From Pseudidiomarina salinarum (lineage in GTDB: Bacteria > Pseudomonadota > Gammaproteobacteria > Enterobacterales > Alteromonadaceae), in assembly GCF_000753715.1 (NCBI RefSeq), contig NZ_JPER01000001.1, forward strand, positions 744,001 to 808,000: DNA of 64,000 bases, in the 5' to 3' direction. The notes below the pieces were generated by a model. That model had not been told where the DNA came from, did no database searches, and saw nothing but the letters and a program-made list of their open reading frames with translations. Both the position numbers and the translations under genes were made by a program. This document shows, one piece after another, positions 1 through 9,595 of the stretch. How positions within the stretch are numbered: position 1 is the first letter of the stretch; each line of letters begins with the position of its first letter.

Positions 1-107
1 AGATAGCTGCAAGCGAGCCCCGTATCGAAGTTATCAATGCTGAGGCAAGCCTGAAAAGGGTTCACCAGGATCTGCTACAGTGTGTGGAAAACCAGTTATT
101 TACATGA
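1..107 (+). CDS. tmk: Thymidylate kinase, C-terminal fragment (cut by window edge)
   Basis: An open frame (codons from base 3) enters from the left edge and stops at 105-107. Its 34 residues, beginning IAASEPRIEVINAE, look like the end of thymidylate kinase, where a basic/acidic stretch is followed by 'I.A..S...V..D' and a last helix. Tmk phosphorylates dTMP to dTDP. The identification rests partly on context: holB follows directly, and tmk-holB-pilZ-tatD is a standard gammaproteobacterial order. The gene is incomplete only because the window starts inside it. Confidence 0.75.
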   Translation, partial: IAASEPRIEVINAEASLKRVHQDLLQCVENQLFT

Positions 108-135
108 ATCTATTTGGCAAAAATACAGGCGCATT

Positions 136-1089
136 ATGCATCTTCCGTGGTTAAGACCGGTCTGGCGTAATCTGTTGGCTGATATGCAGGCGGGCCGGCT
201 CAGTCATGCCCACTGTATCTGCTGGCAGCCAGAACTCGGTAGCGACCGGTTGCTGCGCCAGGCGACGCGGTTACTGCTGTGTCTGCAGCCGACCACCAAA
301 GCCTGTGGCAGCTGTAAAAGTTGCCTGCTGGCGGAGGCTGGTAACCATCCGGATTTTTATAGTCTCGATAGCGTCGATGATAAGGTCATCGGCGTTGATA
401 CGGTTCGTGATCTGATTACCAGCCTGCAGAATACCGCCAACCAGCACGGCGCCAAGGTTGCCTGGATCAATCATGCTGACCGGCTCTCAGTTACCGCAGC
501 TAATGCGTTGCTGAAGACGCTTGAAGAGCCGACGGTAAATACCTATTTCATTCTGAGTCCGCGGCGTACCGGTTTATTGTTACCGACCCTGCGTAGCCGG
601 ATGCAATTGCATCAGATCACGCCACCATCGGCAGCAGAAGCACAGCAGTGGCTGGCCAGCCAGTTAGGGCGTGTACTCAGCAACGATGAAGTCGCATTAA
701 TTCAGCGTTATCCGCATGCTCCGGTATCGGTTTATAACTGGATAAGCGAACAGAAATTTCCGCGCGACTGCATTGCCGAGCTGACTGCAGCTTGGTTCAC
801 TAATGCGCCGTGGCCACAACCCGGCAAAGCCGACTGGGCGGAATGGCTTAGCGCCAGTGAACTGATACTGCAGGATTTAATCAGATTGAAACAGCAGCTA
901 CCGCAAGCACGATTACGCAGTACGCTGCTGGGTGAACCGGCACAGCGTTGGCTGGAGCAGCATAATGTGAATAGCGACCAGCTCAACCAGTGGCTACAAT
1001 CATGTTATGGTATCCGGCGGATGCTGAGTGAGCAAAGTGGTCTGAACGGGCCGCTGCTTCTGGAAGAATTATGGTCAAGGTGGCACTGA
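136..1089 (+). CDS. holB: DNA polymerase III subunit delta' (clamp loader)
   Basis: This 317-residue protein is the delta' subunit of the clamp-loader complex that places the sliding clamp on DNA. The zinc-binding cysteines are at about C49, C57, C60 and C63 (ACGSCKSC), nearly the same positions as in E. coli. The AAA+ sensor region 'NALLKTLEEP' follows. As expected for delta', there is no intact Walker A motif, because this subunit does not hydrolyse ATP. I chose ATG 136 (MHLPWLRP) over the longer frame from 82, because the family begins close to 'W....W..L' and the longer start would overlap tmk. It is followed by pilZ with a one-base gap, so the genes are probably co-transcribed. Confidence 0.93.
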   Translation: MHLPWLRPVWRNLLADMQAGRLSHAHCICWQPELGSDRLLRQATRLLLCLQPTTKACGSCKSCLLAEAGNHPDFYSLDSVDDKVIGVDTVRDLITSLQNTANQHGAKVAWINHADRLSVTAANALLKTLEEPTVNTYFILSPRRTGLLLPTLRSRMQLHQITPPSAAEAQQWLASQLGRVLSNDEVALIQRYPHAPVSVYNWISEQKFPRDCIAELTAAWFTNAPWPQPGKADWAEWLSASELILQDLIRLKQQLPQARLRSTLLGEPAQRWLEQHNVNSDQLNQWLQSCYGIRRMLSEQSGLNGPLLLEELWSRWH

Positions 1090-1090
1090 T

Positions 1091-1417
1091 ATGGCAACAA
1101 AACGTCTGAATATCGATACCGAAGAGCAGTTACGCCGGGCTTATATGCCGTTCATCAAGCAGGGTGCCTTATTTGTCGCAACCGACGATCCCTACAAACT
1201 GGGCGATGAACTGACACTGGTAGTCCGGCTGCCAGAGGATACCGAAGATACCTTAGTTAAAGGAACGGTAGTCTGGTTATCGCCAGCCACCGCGAGCACA
1301 TCGGATCTCCGCGGCATTGGGGTCCAGTTCAGAGATGATAAGTCGCATTTGCGTAACCGGATTGAAACCAAGCTCGGTAATTTTGGTGAATCGGCCTCGC
1401 CAACCGCGACTATGTAA
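1091..1417 (+). CDS. PilZ domain protein
   Basis: This 108-residue single-domain protein resembles the type IV pilus PilZ proteins encoded between holB and tatD in Pseudomonas and relatives. The segment 'YMPFIKQGALFV' and the later 'GIGVQF' are typical of the fold. I see no clear RxxxR plus (D/N)xSxxG pair, the usual c-di-GMP contacts, so it probably acts through partner proteins in pilus biogenesis, as PilZ itself does, rather than as a c-di-GMP receptor. It starts one base after the holB stop, so translation is likely coupled. Confidence 0.88.
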   Translation: MATKRLNIDTEEQLRRAYMPFIKQGALFVATDDPYKLGDELTLVVRLPEDTEDTLVKGTVVWLSPATASTSDLRGIGVQFRDDKSHLRNRIETKLGNFGESASPTATM

Positions 1418-1450
1418 AGTCCTCAAACACATGAGCAAGCAGGAGTACCT

Positions 1451-2230
1451 GTGTTTATAGATTCACATTGCCATCTGGATAAACTTGATTTAACGGATTT
1501 TGGTGGCGAACTTAGTGCCGTCGTTGAAGCGGCCCGCGCTGCTGGAGTTAAGCGGATGCTATGCATTGGCGTAACCCTGGCAGATTTTCCTGAGATGGAA
1601 GCAAAGGTCGCGCCCTTTGCAGATGTTTTTATTTCCTGTGGTGCCCATCCGCTTTATATCGCCAAAACCCCCCTTGATAAACAGCTATTGCACACTTATG
1701 CCAGCCAGGACAATGTGATCGCTGTGGGTGAAACCGGGCTGGACTATTTTTACGACGCCGACAGCAAGGCCTTGCAGCAAGATAGTTTCAGCTACCATGT
1801 GGAATTAGCCGGTGAACTTGATAAACCGCTGATTATCCATACCCGGGACGCTCAGGAAGACACCCTGAGTATTCTGCAAAATGGTGGTGCTGATCGTTGT
1901 GGCGGCGTACTTCATTGTTTTACGGAAACACTTGAGATGGCAAAACGCGCCATTGATGACCTCGATTTTTACATTTCTATTTCTGGAATTGCCAGCTTTC
2001 GCAATGCCTCAGCGCTACGGGATGTCGTACGCGCCTTGCCGCTTGAGCGCTTGCTGATAGAAACGGACAGCCCCTGGCTGGCTCCGGTGCCGCATCGCGG
2101 TCAGCAAAACCAGCCCGCCTATGTGCGTGACGTTGCGCAATGTATCGCCGATGTTAAAAGGGTGCCGCTGGAGCAGGTAGCTGAGGTGACCACCGCCAAT
2201 TTTTACAAGGTTTTTAAGCGCGCCAGTTGA
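1451..2230 (+). CDS. TatD/YcfH-family metal-dependent hydrolase
   Basis: A 259-residue member of the TatD metallohydrolase superfamily, equivalent to E. coli YcfH, which lies in the same tmk-holB neighbourhood. Visible metal and active-site motifs are SHCHLD near the N terminus (H6, H8), GETGLDYF, the HTRDA histidine, HCF and ETDSPWLAP near the C terminus. Family members are Mg-dependent deoxyribonucleases; substrate specificity for the YcfH branch is uncertain. The start is GTG at 1451, preceded by AGGAG about 6 bases upstream. It is probably the last gene of the tmk-holB-pilZ unit. Confidence 0.9.
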   Translation: MFIDSHCHLDKLDLTDFGGELSAVVEAARAAGVKRMLCIGVTLADFPEMEAKVAPFADVFISCGAHPLYIAKTPLDKQLLHTYASQDNVIAVGETGLDYFYDADSKALQQDSFSYHVELAGELDKPLIIHTRDAQEDTLSILQNGGADRCGGVLHCFTETLEMAKRAIDDLDFYISISGIASFRNASALRDVVRALPLERLLIETDSPWLAPVPHRGQQNQPAYVRDVAQCIADVKRVPLEQVAEVTTANFYKVFKRAS

Positions 2231-2358
2231 TCGCTGCGGCGCTGATAAAAAAAATTGCGGAAAAATTAGGCGTTTTATTTTTTTGTTGTCTAAACTAATT
2301 GTCCTGGTTCGTTTTTATGAGTTAGCGCACGGCTCAAATCATTGAGCCATTCCCCTGA

Positions 2359-2396
2359 GCTCGGGACACCCCCCATTCGTCCCGAGCCTTTTTTTA
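2359..2396 (+). terminator. Strong Rho-independent terminator
   Basis: A 9-bp perfect stem (GCTCGGGAC / GTCCCGAGC) with an 11-base loop is followed by C and a run of seven T. It lies 129 bases past the tatD stop, which is far for a simple tatD terminator. A second small hairpin (GGCTCA-6-TGAGCC, 2332-2349) sits just upstream. Either the tatD transcript has a long 3' end or a short separate RNA ends here. Confidence 0.8.
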
Positions 2397-2421
2397 CCCA
2401 TTCGATTTCCTTTGCTATGCT
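2393..2421 (+). promoter_or_regulatory. Candidate sigma-70 promoter for prpC
   Basis: TTTACC (2393-2398) and TATGCT (2416-2421) are separated by 17 bases, a plausible -35/-10 pair just after the terminator. This would give a leader of roughly 60 bases before the prpC ATG. I recognise no PrpR-type operator in the spacer. Confidence 0.35.
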
Positions 2422-2485
2422 TTAAATTAAGAAGATTTTACTCAGAAATTTCCATCCCTTACGAGGTTGATAGAAGGAGTACCAT

Positions 2486-3613
2486 ATGGCGGATAAAAAG
2501 AACGGCGGCGCCGGATTACGCGGCCAGGTTGCCGGAAAAACAGCGTTATCCACAGTTGGCAAATCAGGTTCAGGCCTTACGTATCGAGGTTATGATATAA
2601 AGGATCTGGCGAAAACCTGTCAGTTCGAAGAGGTGGCTTACCTGATCCTCAAAGGTGAACTACCTAATGAGTCGGAGCTCAGTAGCTATAAAGCCAAACT
2701 GAAAGGGCTACGGGGCCTGCCACAACCGCTTAAAGACGTGCTCGAACGGATCCCGGCTAACGCGCATCCGATGGATGTGATGCGCACTGGCACCTCAATG
2801 CTGGGCAATCTTGAACAAGAGGGTGATTTCAGTAACCAGGAAGGTGCGGCGGATCGCCTGTTGGCTGTACTGCCTAGTATCATTTGTTACTGGTACCATT
2901 TCAGCCATAATGGTAAGCGGATTGAGACGAAAACCGATGATGACTCCGTGGGTGCGCATTTTCTGAAGATGCTGCACGGAGCTGCGCCGAATAACCTCCA
3001 TGCCGAAGTGATGAACGTTTCACTCATTCTTTACGCCGAGCACGAGTTTAATGCGTCGACTTTTACCGCGCGTGTTTGTGCCTCAACCTTGTCCGATCTG
3101 CACAGTTGTGTGACCGGTGCTATTGGTTCGCTGCGGGGGCCATTGCATGGCGGTGCCAATGAAGCTGCCATGGACATGCTGTCACAGTGGTCTTCTGCTG
3201 CAGAAGCCGAAGAAGGCATTATGGGGATGCTCAAGCGTAAAGATAAGATTATGGGCTTTGGCCATGCGGTTTACCGCGAAGCCGATCCCCGTAATGAGAT
3301 CATTAAGGATTACGCTGAAAAGCTTGCCGCGGATGTTGGCGACACCACACTGTTTGCGGTCTCTGAGCGCGTTGATGAGGTCATGAAGCGGGAAAAAGAT
3401 TTGTTCCCGAATGCCGATTTCTATCACGCTTCGGCTTATCATTTTATGGGTATTCCGACCAAACTGTTTACACCCATTTTTGTGATGTCGAGGCTGACCG
3501 GCTGGGCTGCCCATGTATTCGAACAACGCGCGGATAACCGTATTATCCGGCCATCGGCGGACTATGTGGGTAAGGAACCACGGGACGTGCCACCTTTATC
3601 GGAGCGTTCTTAA
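2486..3613 (+). CDS. prpC: 2-methylcitrate synthase
   Basis: A 375-residue citrate synthase-fold enzyme that condenses propionyl-CoA with oxaloacetate in the methylcitrate cycle. Catalytic motifs are present: HGGANEAAM (about residues 220-228) and GFGHAVYREADPR (about 256-268). The short length and the missing N-terminal zinc-ribbon extension of hexameric GltA favour PrpC, and prpD downstream settles it. AAGGAG lies 7 bases before ATG 2486. No prpB (methylisocitrate lyase) is present on either side; tatD precedes it. It forms an operon with prpD (30-base gap). Confidence 0.93.
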   Translation: MADKKNGGAGLRGQVAGKTALSTVGKSGSGLTYRGYDIKDLAKTCQFEEVAYLILKGELPNESELSSYKAKLKGLRGLPQPLKDVLERIPANAHPMDVMRTGTSMLGNLEQEGDFSNQEGAADRLLAVLPSIICYWYHFSHNGKRIETKTDDDSVGAHFLKMLHGAAPNNLHAEVMNVSLILYAEHEFNASTFTARVCASTLSDLHSCVTGAIGSLRGPLHGGANEAAMDMLSQWSSAAEAEEGIMGMLKRKDKIMGFGHAVYREADPRNEIIKDYAEKLAADVGDTTLFAVSERVDEVMKREKDLFPNADFYHASAYHFMGIPTKLFTPIFVMSRLTGWAAHVFEQRADNRIIRPSADYVGKEPRDVPPLSERS

Positions 3614-3643
3614 ACCCATACTACAGCGTGAAGGAGTACCTTA

Positions 3644-5128
3644 ATGAGCGCAAATTACGATGAAAATGAGCGTCCCGATTATGATCAGGTGATCCAGGAT
3701 ATCGCTGACTATGTGCTGGACTATCAGATTGAAAGCGATGAAGCCTGGGACACGGCCCGTAACTGCCTGATGGATACTCTGGGCTGTGGATTACTGGCGT
3801 TACGCTTTCCTGAATGCACCAAGCATCTGGGGCCACTGGTTGAAGGCACGGTCGTTCCGCATGGAGCGCGCGTGCCGGGCACACAGTTCCGTCTCGACCC
3901 GGTTAAAGCGGCCTGGGATATCGGTTGTATCGTTCGCTGGCTCGACTTTAATGATACCTGGCTGGCAGCAGAGTGGGGGCATCCGTCGGATAACCTTGGC
4001 GGTATTCTGGCGATCACCGATTTCATTTCGCAACGGCGCGTCGCGCAGGGCCAGTCGCCACTGAGCATGCGTAAGGTTCTGGAAGCGATGATTAAAGCCC
4101 ATGAAATTCAGGGTGTCATCGCGCTGGAGAATAGCTTCAACCGCGTTGGCCTGGATCATGTCGTGCTGGTAAAAGTCGCCTCGACTGCGGTGGTAACCTG
4201 GTTGATGGGCGGTAACCGTGAGCAAATCATGGCGGCGGTATCCCAGGCCTGGGTTGATGGTCAGTCGCTACGCACCTATCGCCATGCGCCCAACGCCGGT
4301 TCGCGCAAGTCGTGGGCAGCAGGGGACGCAACCTCGCGCGCTGTGCGGCTGGCTGATCTGACCTTACTTGGTGAAATGGGTATACCCAGTGCCCTGACCG
4401 CGCCACAATGGGGCTTCTACGATGTGCTCTTTAATAAGACCAACAAGGATCAGAAAATTAAAGCGCCAGAGGACGCTCAGTTTAAATTCCAGCGCGACTA
4501 TGGCAGCTATGTGATGGAGAATATCCTGTTTAAGATTTCGTTTCCCGCTGAGTTTCATGCCCAGACTGCCTGTGAAGCGGCTGTCACCCTGCACGAGCAG
4601 GTTAAAGGCAAGCTTGATGAGATTGAGAAAATTGTCATTACCACACACGAGTCAGCAATTCGGATTATTTCCAAGAAGGGCAAGCTGGCTAATCCGGCCG
4701 ATCGGGATCACTGTCTGCAATATATGACGGCGGTGCCGCTGGCGTTTGGTAACCTTACTGCTGATCATTATGAAGACCAATTCCATCAGGCCAATCCGAT
4801 AATCGATGAATTGCGCGAGAAGATGGAGGTTATTGAAAACAAGCAGTACAGCGAGGATTATCACAACCCCGAGAAGCGCTCGATTGCCAATGCGATCCAG
4901 ATCTTCTTTAAAGATGGCAGCAGTACTGATCAGGTGGAAGTGCAGTATCCGATTGGCCACCGGCGGCGCAGAGAAGAGGGGATTCCGGTACTGGAAAACA
5001 AGTTCCGGCAGAACCTTGCCACGCGCTTTCCGGCAGCCCGAAGCCGCTTAATATTTGATCTCTGTAAGGATAAGCATCATTTGCAGTCGATGCCGGTAAA
5101 TGAATTTATGGATTTACTGGTGATATAA
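3644..5128 (+). CDS. prpD: 2-methylcitrate dehydratase
   Basis: A 494-residue MmgE/PrpD-family protein that dehydrates 2-methylcitrate to 2-methyl-cis-aconitate (the hydration step may need an aconitase). The N-terminal '[15 protein letters not shown]' and the '[21 protein letters not shown]' region (about 104-124) are characteristic. Length matches PrpD of enterobacteria (about 483). GAAGGAG precedes ATG 3644. The organism therefore uses PrpD rather than the AcnD/PrpF pair common in Shewanella-like bacteria, at least at this locus. The last codons lie within a 15-bp tandem duplication. Confidence 0.95.
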   Translation: MSANYDENERPDYDQVIQDIADYVLDYQIESDEAWDTARNCLMDTLGCGLLALRFPECTKHLGPLVEGTVVPHGARVPGTQFRLDPVKAAWDIGCIVRWLDFNDTWLAAEWGHPSDNLGGILAITDFISQRRVAQGQSPLSMRKVLEAMIKAHEIQGVIALENSFNRVGLDHVVLVKVASTAVVTWLMGGNREQIMAAVSQAWVDGQSLRTYRHAPNAGSRKSWAAGDATSRAVRLADLTLLGEMGIPSALTAPQWGFYDVLFNKTNKDQKIKAPEDAQFKFQRDYGSYVMENILFKISFPAEFHAQTACEAAVTLHEQVKGKLDEIEKIVITTHESAIRIISKKGKLANPADRDHCLQYMTAVPLAFGNLTADHYEDQFHQANPIIDELREKMEVIENKQYSEDYHNPEKRSIANAIQIFFKDGSSTDQVEVQYPIGHRRRREEGIPVLENKFRQNLATRFPAARSRLIFDLCKDKHHLQSMPVNEFMDLLVI

Positions 5129-5146
5129 AACCTGGTGATATAAAAC
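5117..5146. repeat. 15-bp perfect tandem duplication across the prpD stop
   Basis: CTGGTGATATAAAAC occurs twice in direct succession (5117-5131 and 5132-5146). The first copy contains the last prpD codons and TAA; the second lies in the spacer and runs into the terminator stem. It looks like a replication-slippage duplication. Confidence 0.9.
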
Positions 5147-5184
5147 AACGGCCCGGGGTATAAAGCCGCCGGGCCACTGTTGTT
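5144..5184. terminator. Probable bidirectional terminator between prpD and the symporter gene
   Basis: The core stem GGCCCGG (5150-5156) pairs with CCGGGCC (5169-5175), flanked by AACAA and TTGTT that extend the pairing. It lies between two convergent genes and can serve both. There is no long T run, so efficiency is uncertain. Confidence 0.6.
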
Positions 5185-5188
5185 CGTT

Positions 5189-6532
5189 CTAACCCCGCCA
5201 GATGACCAGCAGTATCAGTACCGGACAGATAAACTTCACATACCAGGGCCATATTTTCCAGAATAACGTCCGCTCCATTAGCGGAGCTCCTTCCTGCAGT
5301 GCCTTGAGTAGCAGCTGTTGCCTGAGGATCCAGGTCAACAACAAGCCAAACACCAGCGCCAGCAATGGCTGAATGTAAACGGTAGTCAGGGTGATGACGG
5401 CGCCGAACAGGGCCGCGAAATTATAAATAATGACTGCGGATATGGCACTGATAGCAAAACCCACCACCCAGGCCATCCGTGACCGGGACTGTCCCAGTTC
5501 TTCCCGCAAGGCGTTGACCGGCGCTTCCAGCATCGAAATGGATGAGGTAATAGCCGCAATCACCATCAGCGTGAAAAAGGCAAAGGCCACCCATAAACCA
5601 GCACTACCCATAGAATCAAACATGGCTGGCAGAACGCTGAATACCAGCGTATCGGCCGATAGCAGTACGCCGGCATCGTCATAAATAATAACGCCGAGTT
5701 TTTGCGCGGCAAACATCGCCGGTAAAATCAGCAGGCCTGCTAAAAACGCAACTGAGGTATCCAGCATGGCCACCCAGCCGGCAGTCCGCGGAAGGTTTTC
5801 ATCACGGGATAAATAGGCGCCGTAGGTCATCATGCTACAAACACCAATGGATAATGAAAAGAACGCCTGTCCCATGGCGCTGATAACCAGATCGGGGTTG
5901 GTAATCTGGCTAAAATCAGGCTGCAGATACATGCGTAAACCTTCGGTCGCACCCGGCAGCGTTAAAATGTAGATCACCATGGCAATCAGCAGCACAAACA
6001 GCACCGGCATCAGGCGCCGTGACCAGCGCTCTATGCCATCGGTAACGCCTGAGCGGATGACATGGACGGTAATCAGCATAAACAGCGCCATCATCACCAG
6101 GTTGCGTTCTACGGTAAAGGCGACCAACCATTCGGCCAGTGCGACCAGGCCAGCGATTTCAGCAATGGCTGCCAGCATATAAGCCAGCAGCCAGCCAGAA
6201 ACGATAGCGTAAAAGCTTAGAATCAATGACAGCGCGATGAGGCCGACGATACCACTGAGGGCGCCGAAGGAGCGCCAGAATGGTTTGTCGCTCAGTGCCC
6301 GCAAGGCTTCGACCGAGTTACGCTGGCGCATACGGCCGATGGTCAGTTCAGCCACCAGCATGGGATAGGCTAGCACGGCGATCATAATCAGGTAGACCAG
6401 TAAGAAAGCACCGCCGCCGTTGCTTGCCGCCTGGGTCGGAAAACCCCAGATATTGCCAACGCCAACCGCCGAACCAGCAGCGGCGAGAATAAAGCCAAGT
6501 CGAGAAGAAAAAGCAGGAGTTTTCGGGGTCAT
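5189..6532 (-). CDS. Sodium-dependent transporter, NSS (neurotransmitter:sodium symporter) family
   Basis: A 447-residue inner-membrane protein with about 11-12 hydrophobic helices and the signature helix 1 of the LeuT fold (AAAGSAVGVGNIWGFP), whose unwound middle binds sodium and substrate. Bacterial NSS members import amino acids with Na+; the substrate cannot be read from sequence. The length is typical of the YocR/YhdH-type bacterial branch. It lies 27 bases after ansA on the same strand, so it may supply or scavenge amino acids alongside asparaginase. That link is inference from position only. Confidence 0.9.
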   Translation of the reverse strand: MTPKTPAFSSRLGFILAAAGSAVGVGNIWGFPTQAASNGGGAFLLVYLIMIAVLAYPMLVAELTIGRMRQRNSVEALRALSDKPFWRSFGALSGIVGLIALSLILSFYAIVSGWLLAYMLAAIAEIAGLVALAEWLVAFTVERNLVMMALFMLITVHVIRSGVTDGIERWSRRLMPVLFVLLIAMVIYILTLPGATEGLRMYLQPDFSQITNPDLVISAMGQAFFSLSIGVCSMMTYGAYLSRDENLPRTAGWVAMLDTSVAFLAGLLILPAMFAAQKLGVIIYDDAGVLLSADTLVFSVLPAMFDSMGSAGLWVAFAFFTLMVIAAITSSISMLEAPVNALREELGQSRSRMAWVVGFAISAISAVIIYNFAALFGAVITLTTVYIQPLLALVFGLLLTWILRQQLLLKALQEGAPLMERTLFWKIWPWYVKFICPVLILLVIWRG

Positions 6533-6559
6533 AGTGGGTCTACAGATTATTATTTATAG

Positions 6560-7591
6560 TTATTGAGACAATTCGCCGCGCAGATTTTTTTCCAGCAGGG
6601 TCTGAATTTCCGATTGGGGCAGGTCCTGGGACAGTAAATAATGCAACTTGGTCAGTGCCGCTTCGATAGTCATGTCCTGACCACTGACAACACCAATTTT
6701 AGCCAGCGCATTGCCGGTCGCGTAACCGCCCATATTGACTTTACCCTTAAAACACTGCGTGCAATTTAGCACTATTGTGCCTTTATCGATACCCCGTTGC
6801 AGGCTATTCAGCAGCTGTGGATCCTGGGGAGCGTTACCCACACCGTAGCTTTGCAGGATCAACGCTTTCACCGGCTGCTGCAGGATATTATCGAAAATGA
6901 CCGATGATATTCCCGGATACAGCGTGACCACGCCAATAGCTTGTGGCGCAATGGAAGTCAGTTTTAACGGCTCTTCCCGCAGTGGTTGCACCGAACCAGC
7001 TTTAAGCCGGATTTGGATGCCGGCTTCGAGTAAGGGCACACAGTTCGGCGATTCAAATGCGTTAAAACCGTTGGCATCGGCTTTGGTAGCCCGGTTGCCA
7101 CGATAAAGATTGTTATTAAAAAACAGAGATACTTCGTGGATCGGATAGTTGGCCGCGATATAAAGGGCATTGAGCAAATTGGTTTGTCCGTCAGACCGTA
7201 ATGCGGCCAGCGGAATTTGCGATCCGGTGATAATCACTGGCTTGCCCAGATTTTCAAACATAAAGGACAGGGCAGAGGCGGTATAGGCCATGGTATCCGT
7301 ACCATGCAGAATGACGAAACCGTCATAGTCCTGATAATGGTCGCGGATATCTTCGGCAATATGTTGCCAGTCTGCGGGCGACATATCTGATGAGTCCATC
7401 AGCGGGTCGTATTCTTTAATGGTAAACAGGGGCATTTCGGCGCGGAAAAATTCCGGCATCTCAGCTACGCACTGCGACAAAAAACCGGGCACAGGGACGT
7501 AGCCCTGTGCCGATTTCTGCATCCCTATAGTGCCGCCGGTGTAGGCGACATAAATACGTTTCCGTTTACTGTCATTCACTGCAGTTACCAT
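6560..7591 (-). CDS. ansA: L-asparaginase I, cytoplasmic
   Basis: A 343-residue type I asparaginase converting L-asparagine to aspartate and ammonia. Both catalytic threonine motifs are visible: AYTGGTIGMQ (about residues 16-25) and HGTDTMAYTASAL (about 99-111), with GSQIPL next. There is no signal peptide, so it is the cytoplasmic enzyme. It begins directly after the sppA stop codon with no spacer, and sppA-ansA is also the order in E. coli. The N terminus is about 8 residues longer than in E. coli; a start further in is possible but no better candidate has a ribosome site. Confidence 0.95.
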   Translation of the reverse strand: MVTAVNDSKRKRIYVAYTGGTIGMQKSAQGYVPVPGFLSQCVAEMPEFFRAEMPLFTIKEYDPLMDSSDMSPADWQHIAEDIRDHYQDYDGFVILHGTDTMAYTASALSFMFENLGKPVIITGSQIPLAALRSDGQTNLLNALYIAANYPIHEVSLFFNNNLYRGNRATKADANGFNAFESPNCVPLLEAGIQIRLKAGSVQPLREEPLKLTSIAPQAIGVVTLYPGISSVIFDNILQQPVKALILQSYGVGNAPQDPQLLNSLQRGIDKGTIVLNCTQCFKGKVNMGGYATGNALAKIGVVSGQDMTIEAALTKLHYLLSQDLPQSEIQTLLEKNLRGELSQ

Positions 7592-9445
7592 TTAATTTAC
7601 CGGACAAAGTTCACAGAGCGCATAAACTCCGTGCGGATCATTAAACTTCGAACTGATCTGCAGGTCACTCCAGATCCGCATCAGCTGCTGCTGGATCGGA
7701 TCCAGCCGGGCCGGCGAGCTGTTTTCGGGTAGCAGTACCATAGCCTGGCCGAACATTTCCTGCAAAAAGCGCTCACGGGCACTGAGCTCGGGTTCGACTT
7801 TTATCAGCTTATAATTTTCGGTTCCGGCAAGCCCGGCCGCTGCGATAACAGCGTCTTCCAGATCGCCCAGTGAATCAACCAGACCCAGTTCCTGTGCTCT
7901 GGCACCGGTCCAGACGCGTCCCTGCGCAACTTCATGAACGGCTTCATAGCTCATGCCGCGGCTGTCAGCCACAATAGTGACAAAGTCACGGTAAAACTTA
8001 TCAATGGTTTGCTGAATAAAGCTTTCTGCTGCTTCCGGCAGTTTACGGGTTGGATCAAGAACGGGTATTTCAGTGGTATGGAAGCCGTCATTGTAGACTC
8101 CGATCGCCGCCAGTGAATCCTCAATAGTGAAGAATAAGCCGAACACGCCAATCGAACCTGTGATGGTGTCTGGTGAAGCCCATATCTGGTCAGCACTGGC
8201 GGCAATCCAGTAACCGCCTGAGGCTGCTACTGTGCTCATTGAGGCAATAACCGGAATGCCGGCTTCCTGCAGTTCCAGTACTTCCTGGCGAATCACCTCA
8301 GAGGCAAAGCCGCTACCGCCGGGGCTATCAATACGCAGCACGACGGCTTTAGTTTTATCATTCAGCCGCGCTTTGCGTAGCAAGGCGGCGGTGCTGTCAC
8401 CACCAATCATACCGGGTTTACGGTAACCATCCAGAATGGTTCCGCGTGCCACCACCAGGGCGATCTGGTCCACGTCATCATCCGCTTCGGGCGTCATCAG
8501 TTCGACCGAAGTGAGGTAATTTTTATAGTTTATACGGCGCCAGGACTTCTCATCTTCGTCCAGGCCGGTTAAATCAATCATCTGCTGGCGGAATTCTTCG
8601 CGTGATTTGAGTTCATCAACTAAGCCGCTGGCAACGGCAAAGCGGGCAAGATCATGGTTATTTTCTTGCAGCAACTGTTGCAGGTCGTCAAGCGAACCAC
8701 TCAACGCGCGCGGGTCAATATCACGCAGGTCACGTAAATCAGCAGTGAAATTGGACCAGAGCGCCGAATAGAGCTCAGAGGCTGCTTCACGGGCTTCGTC
8801 AGACATATCATTGCGGGTATAAGGTTCGACCGCTGACTTATAAGCGCCGGCTTTGAATACATGGGTTGAAACCTTTAACTTTTCCAGCAGTTCGCTGTAG
8901 TACAAGCGGTATGCGCCCATACCTTCAAACATCAGTCCACCAAGCGGGTTCAGATAGATGGAATCGCTGTAGGCCGCCAGGTAATACTGTGACTGTGAGA
9001 AGTAGTCGGCATAAGTCACGACGGTTTTACCGGATTCGCGGAAATCAAGGAGTGCCTCACCAACTTGCTCAAGCTTGTTGAGGCCGCCGCCGGCCATATT
9101 ACTGAGATCCAGGTAGATCCCGCTAATGCGCTCGTCTTCAGCGGCGAATTCAATTGACCGCAGCACATCGCTCAGCAGGGTTTCCGGTTGTTCCGGTTGC
9201 GAGCCAAAGGTGTCGCCGACAAACTGATCGACAGGATCAACCCAGGTTTTTTCTTCTACCAGAATGCCGTCAATTTTTACCACAACCACACCCTGATCGG
9301 GTACGATAATGGGCTCGTCTTCAGCTACGATAAAGACGACAAGGATTGCCAGTACCAGAAAAAATACCAGGTTAACGATGATTTTCCGGATACTGTTGAT
9401 TAGTCCGAATAGCTTTTTAAATACTGTCGAAACTCCGCTCATCAC
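7592..9445 (-). CDS. sppA: Signal peptide peptidase SppA, 67 kDa type
   Basis: A 617-residue membrane-anchored serine protease that degrades cleaved signal peptides in the periplasm. An N-terminal hydrophobic helix (about 21-41) is followed by two tandem S49 domains. The general-base lysine is K203 in GAYKSAVEPY and the nucleophile is S409 in AASGGYW, the arrangement known for E. coli SppA (K209/S409). The gene heads a minus-strand unit with ansA and perhaps the symporter. Confidence 0.95.
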   Translation of the reverse strand: MMSGVSTVFKKLFGLINSIRKIIVNLVFFLVLAILVVFIVAEDEPIIVPDQGVVVVKIDGILVEEKTWVDPVDQFVGDTFGSQPEQPETLLSDVLRSIEFAAEDERISGIYLDLSNMAGGGLNKLEQVGEALLDFRESGKTVVTYADYFSQSQYYLAAYSDSIYLNPLGGLMFEGMGAYRLYYSELLEKLKVSTHVFKAGAYKSAVEPYTRNDMSDEAREAASELYSALWSNFTADLRDLRDIDPRALSGSLDDLQQLLQENNHDLARFAVASGLVDELKSREEFRQQMIDLTGLDEDEKSWRRINYKNYLTSVELMTPEADDDVDQIALVVARGTILDGYRKPGMIGGDSTAALLRKARLNDKTKAVVLRIDSPGGSGFASEVIRQEVLELQEAGIPVIASMSTVAASGGYWIAASADQIWASPDTITGSIGVFGLFFTIEDSLAAIGVYNDGFHTTEIPVLDPTRKLPEAAESFIQQTIDKFYRDFVTIVADSRGMSYEAVHEVAQGRVWTGARAQELGLVDSLGDLEDAVIAAAGLAGTENYKLIKVEPELSARERFLQEMFGQAMVLLPENSSPARLDPIQQQLMRIWSDLQISSKFNDPHGVYALCELCPVN

Positions 9446-9595
9446 AGCTCCATCTCAGCGTAGAAGTTTATATCAGGCAGTGAAGAATACTGAAGAATGA
9501 ATCAATAAACCAGTATGACAATGTAACAGGGGATGATCCTTGTTAGGCTTGTTATAGGGAAAGCACCACTACCTGACAGGATGAGGTTAGTTTTT

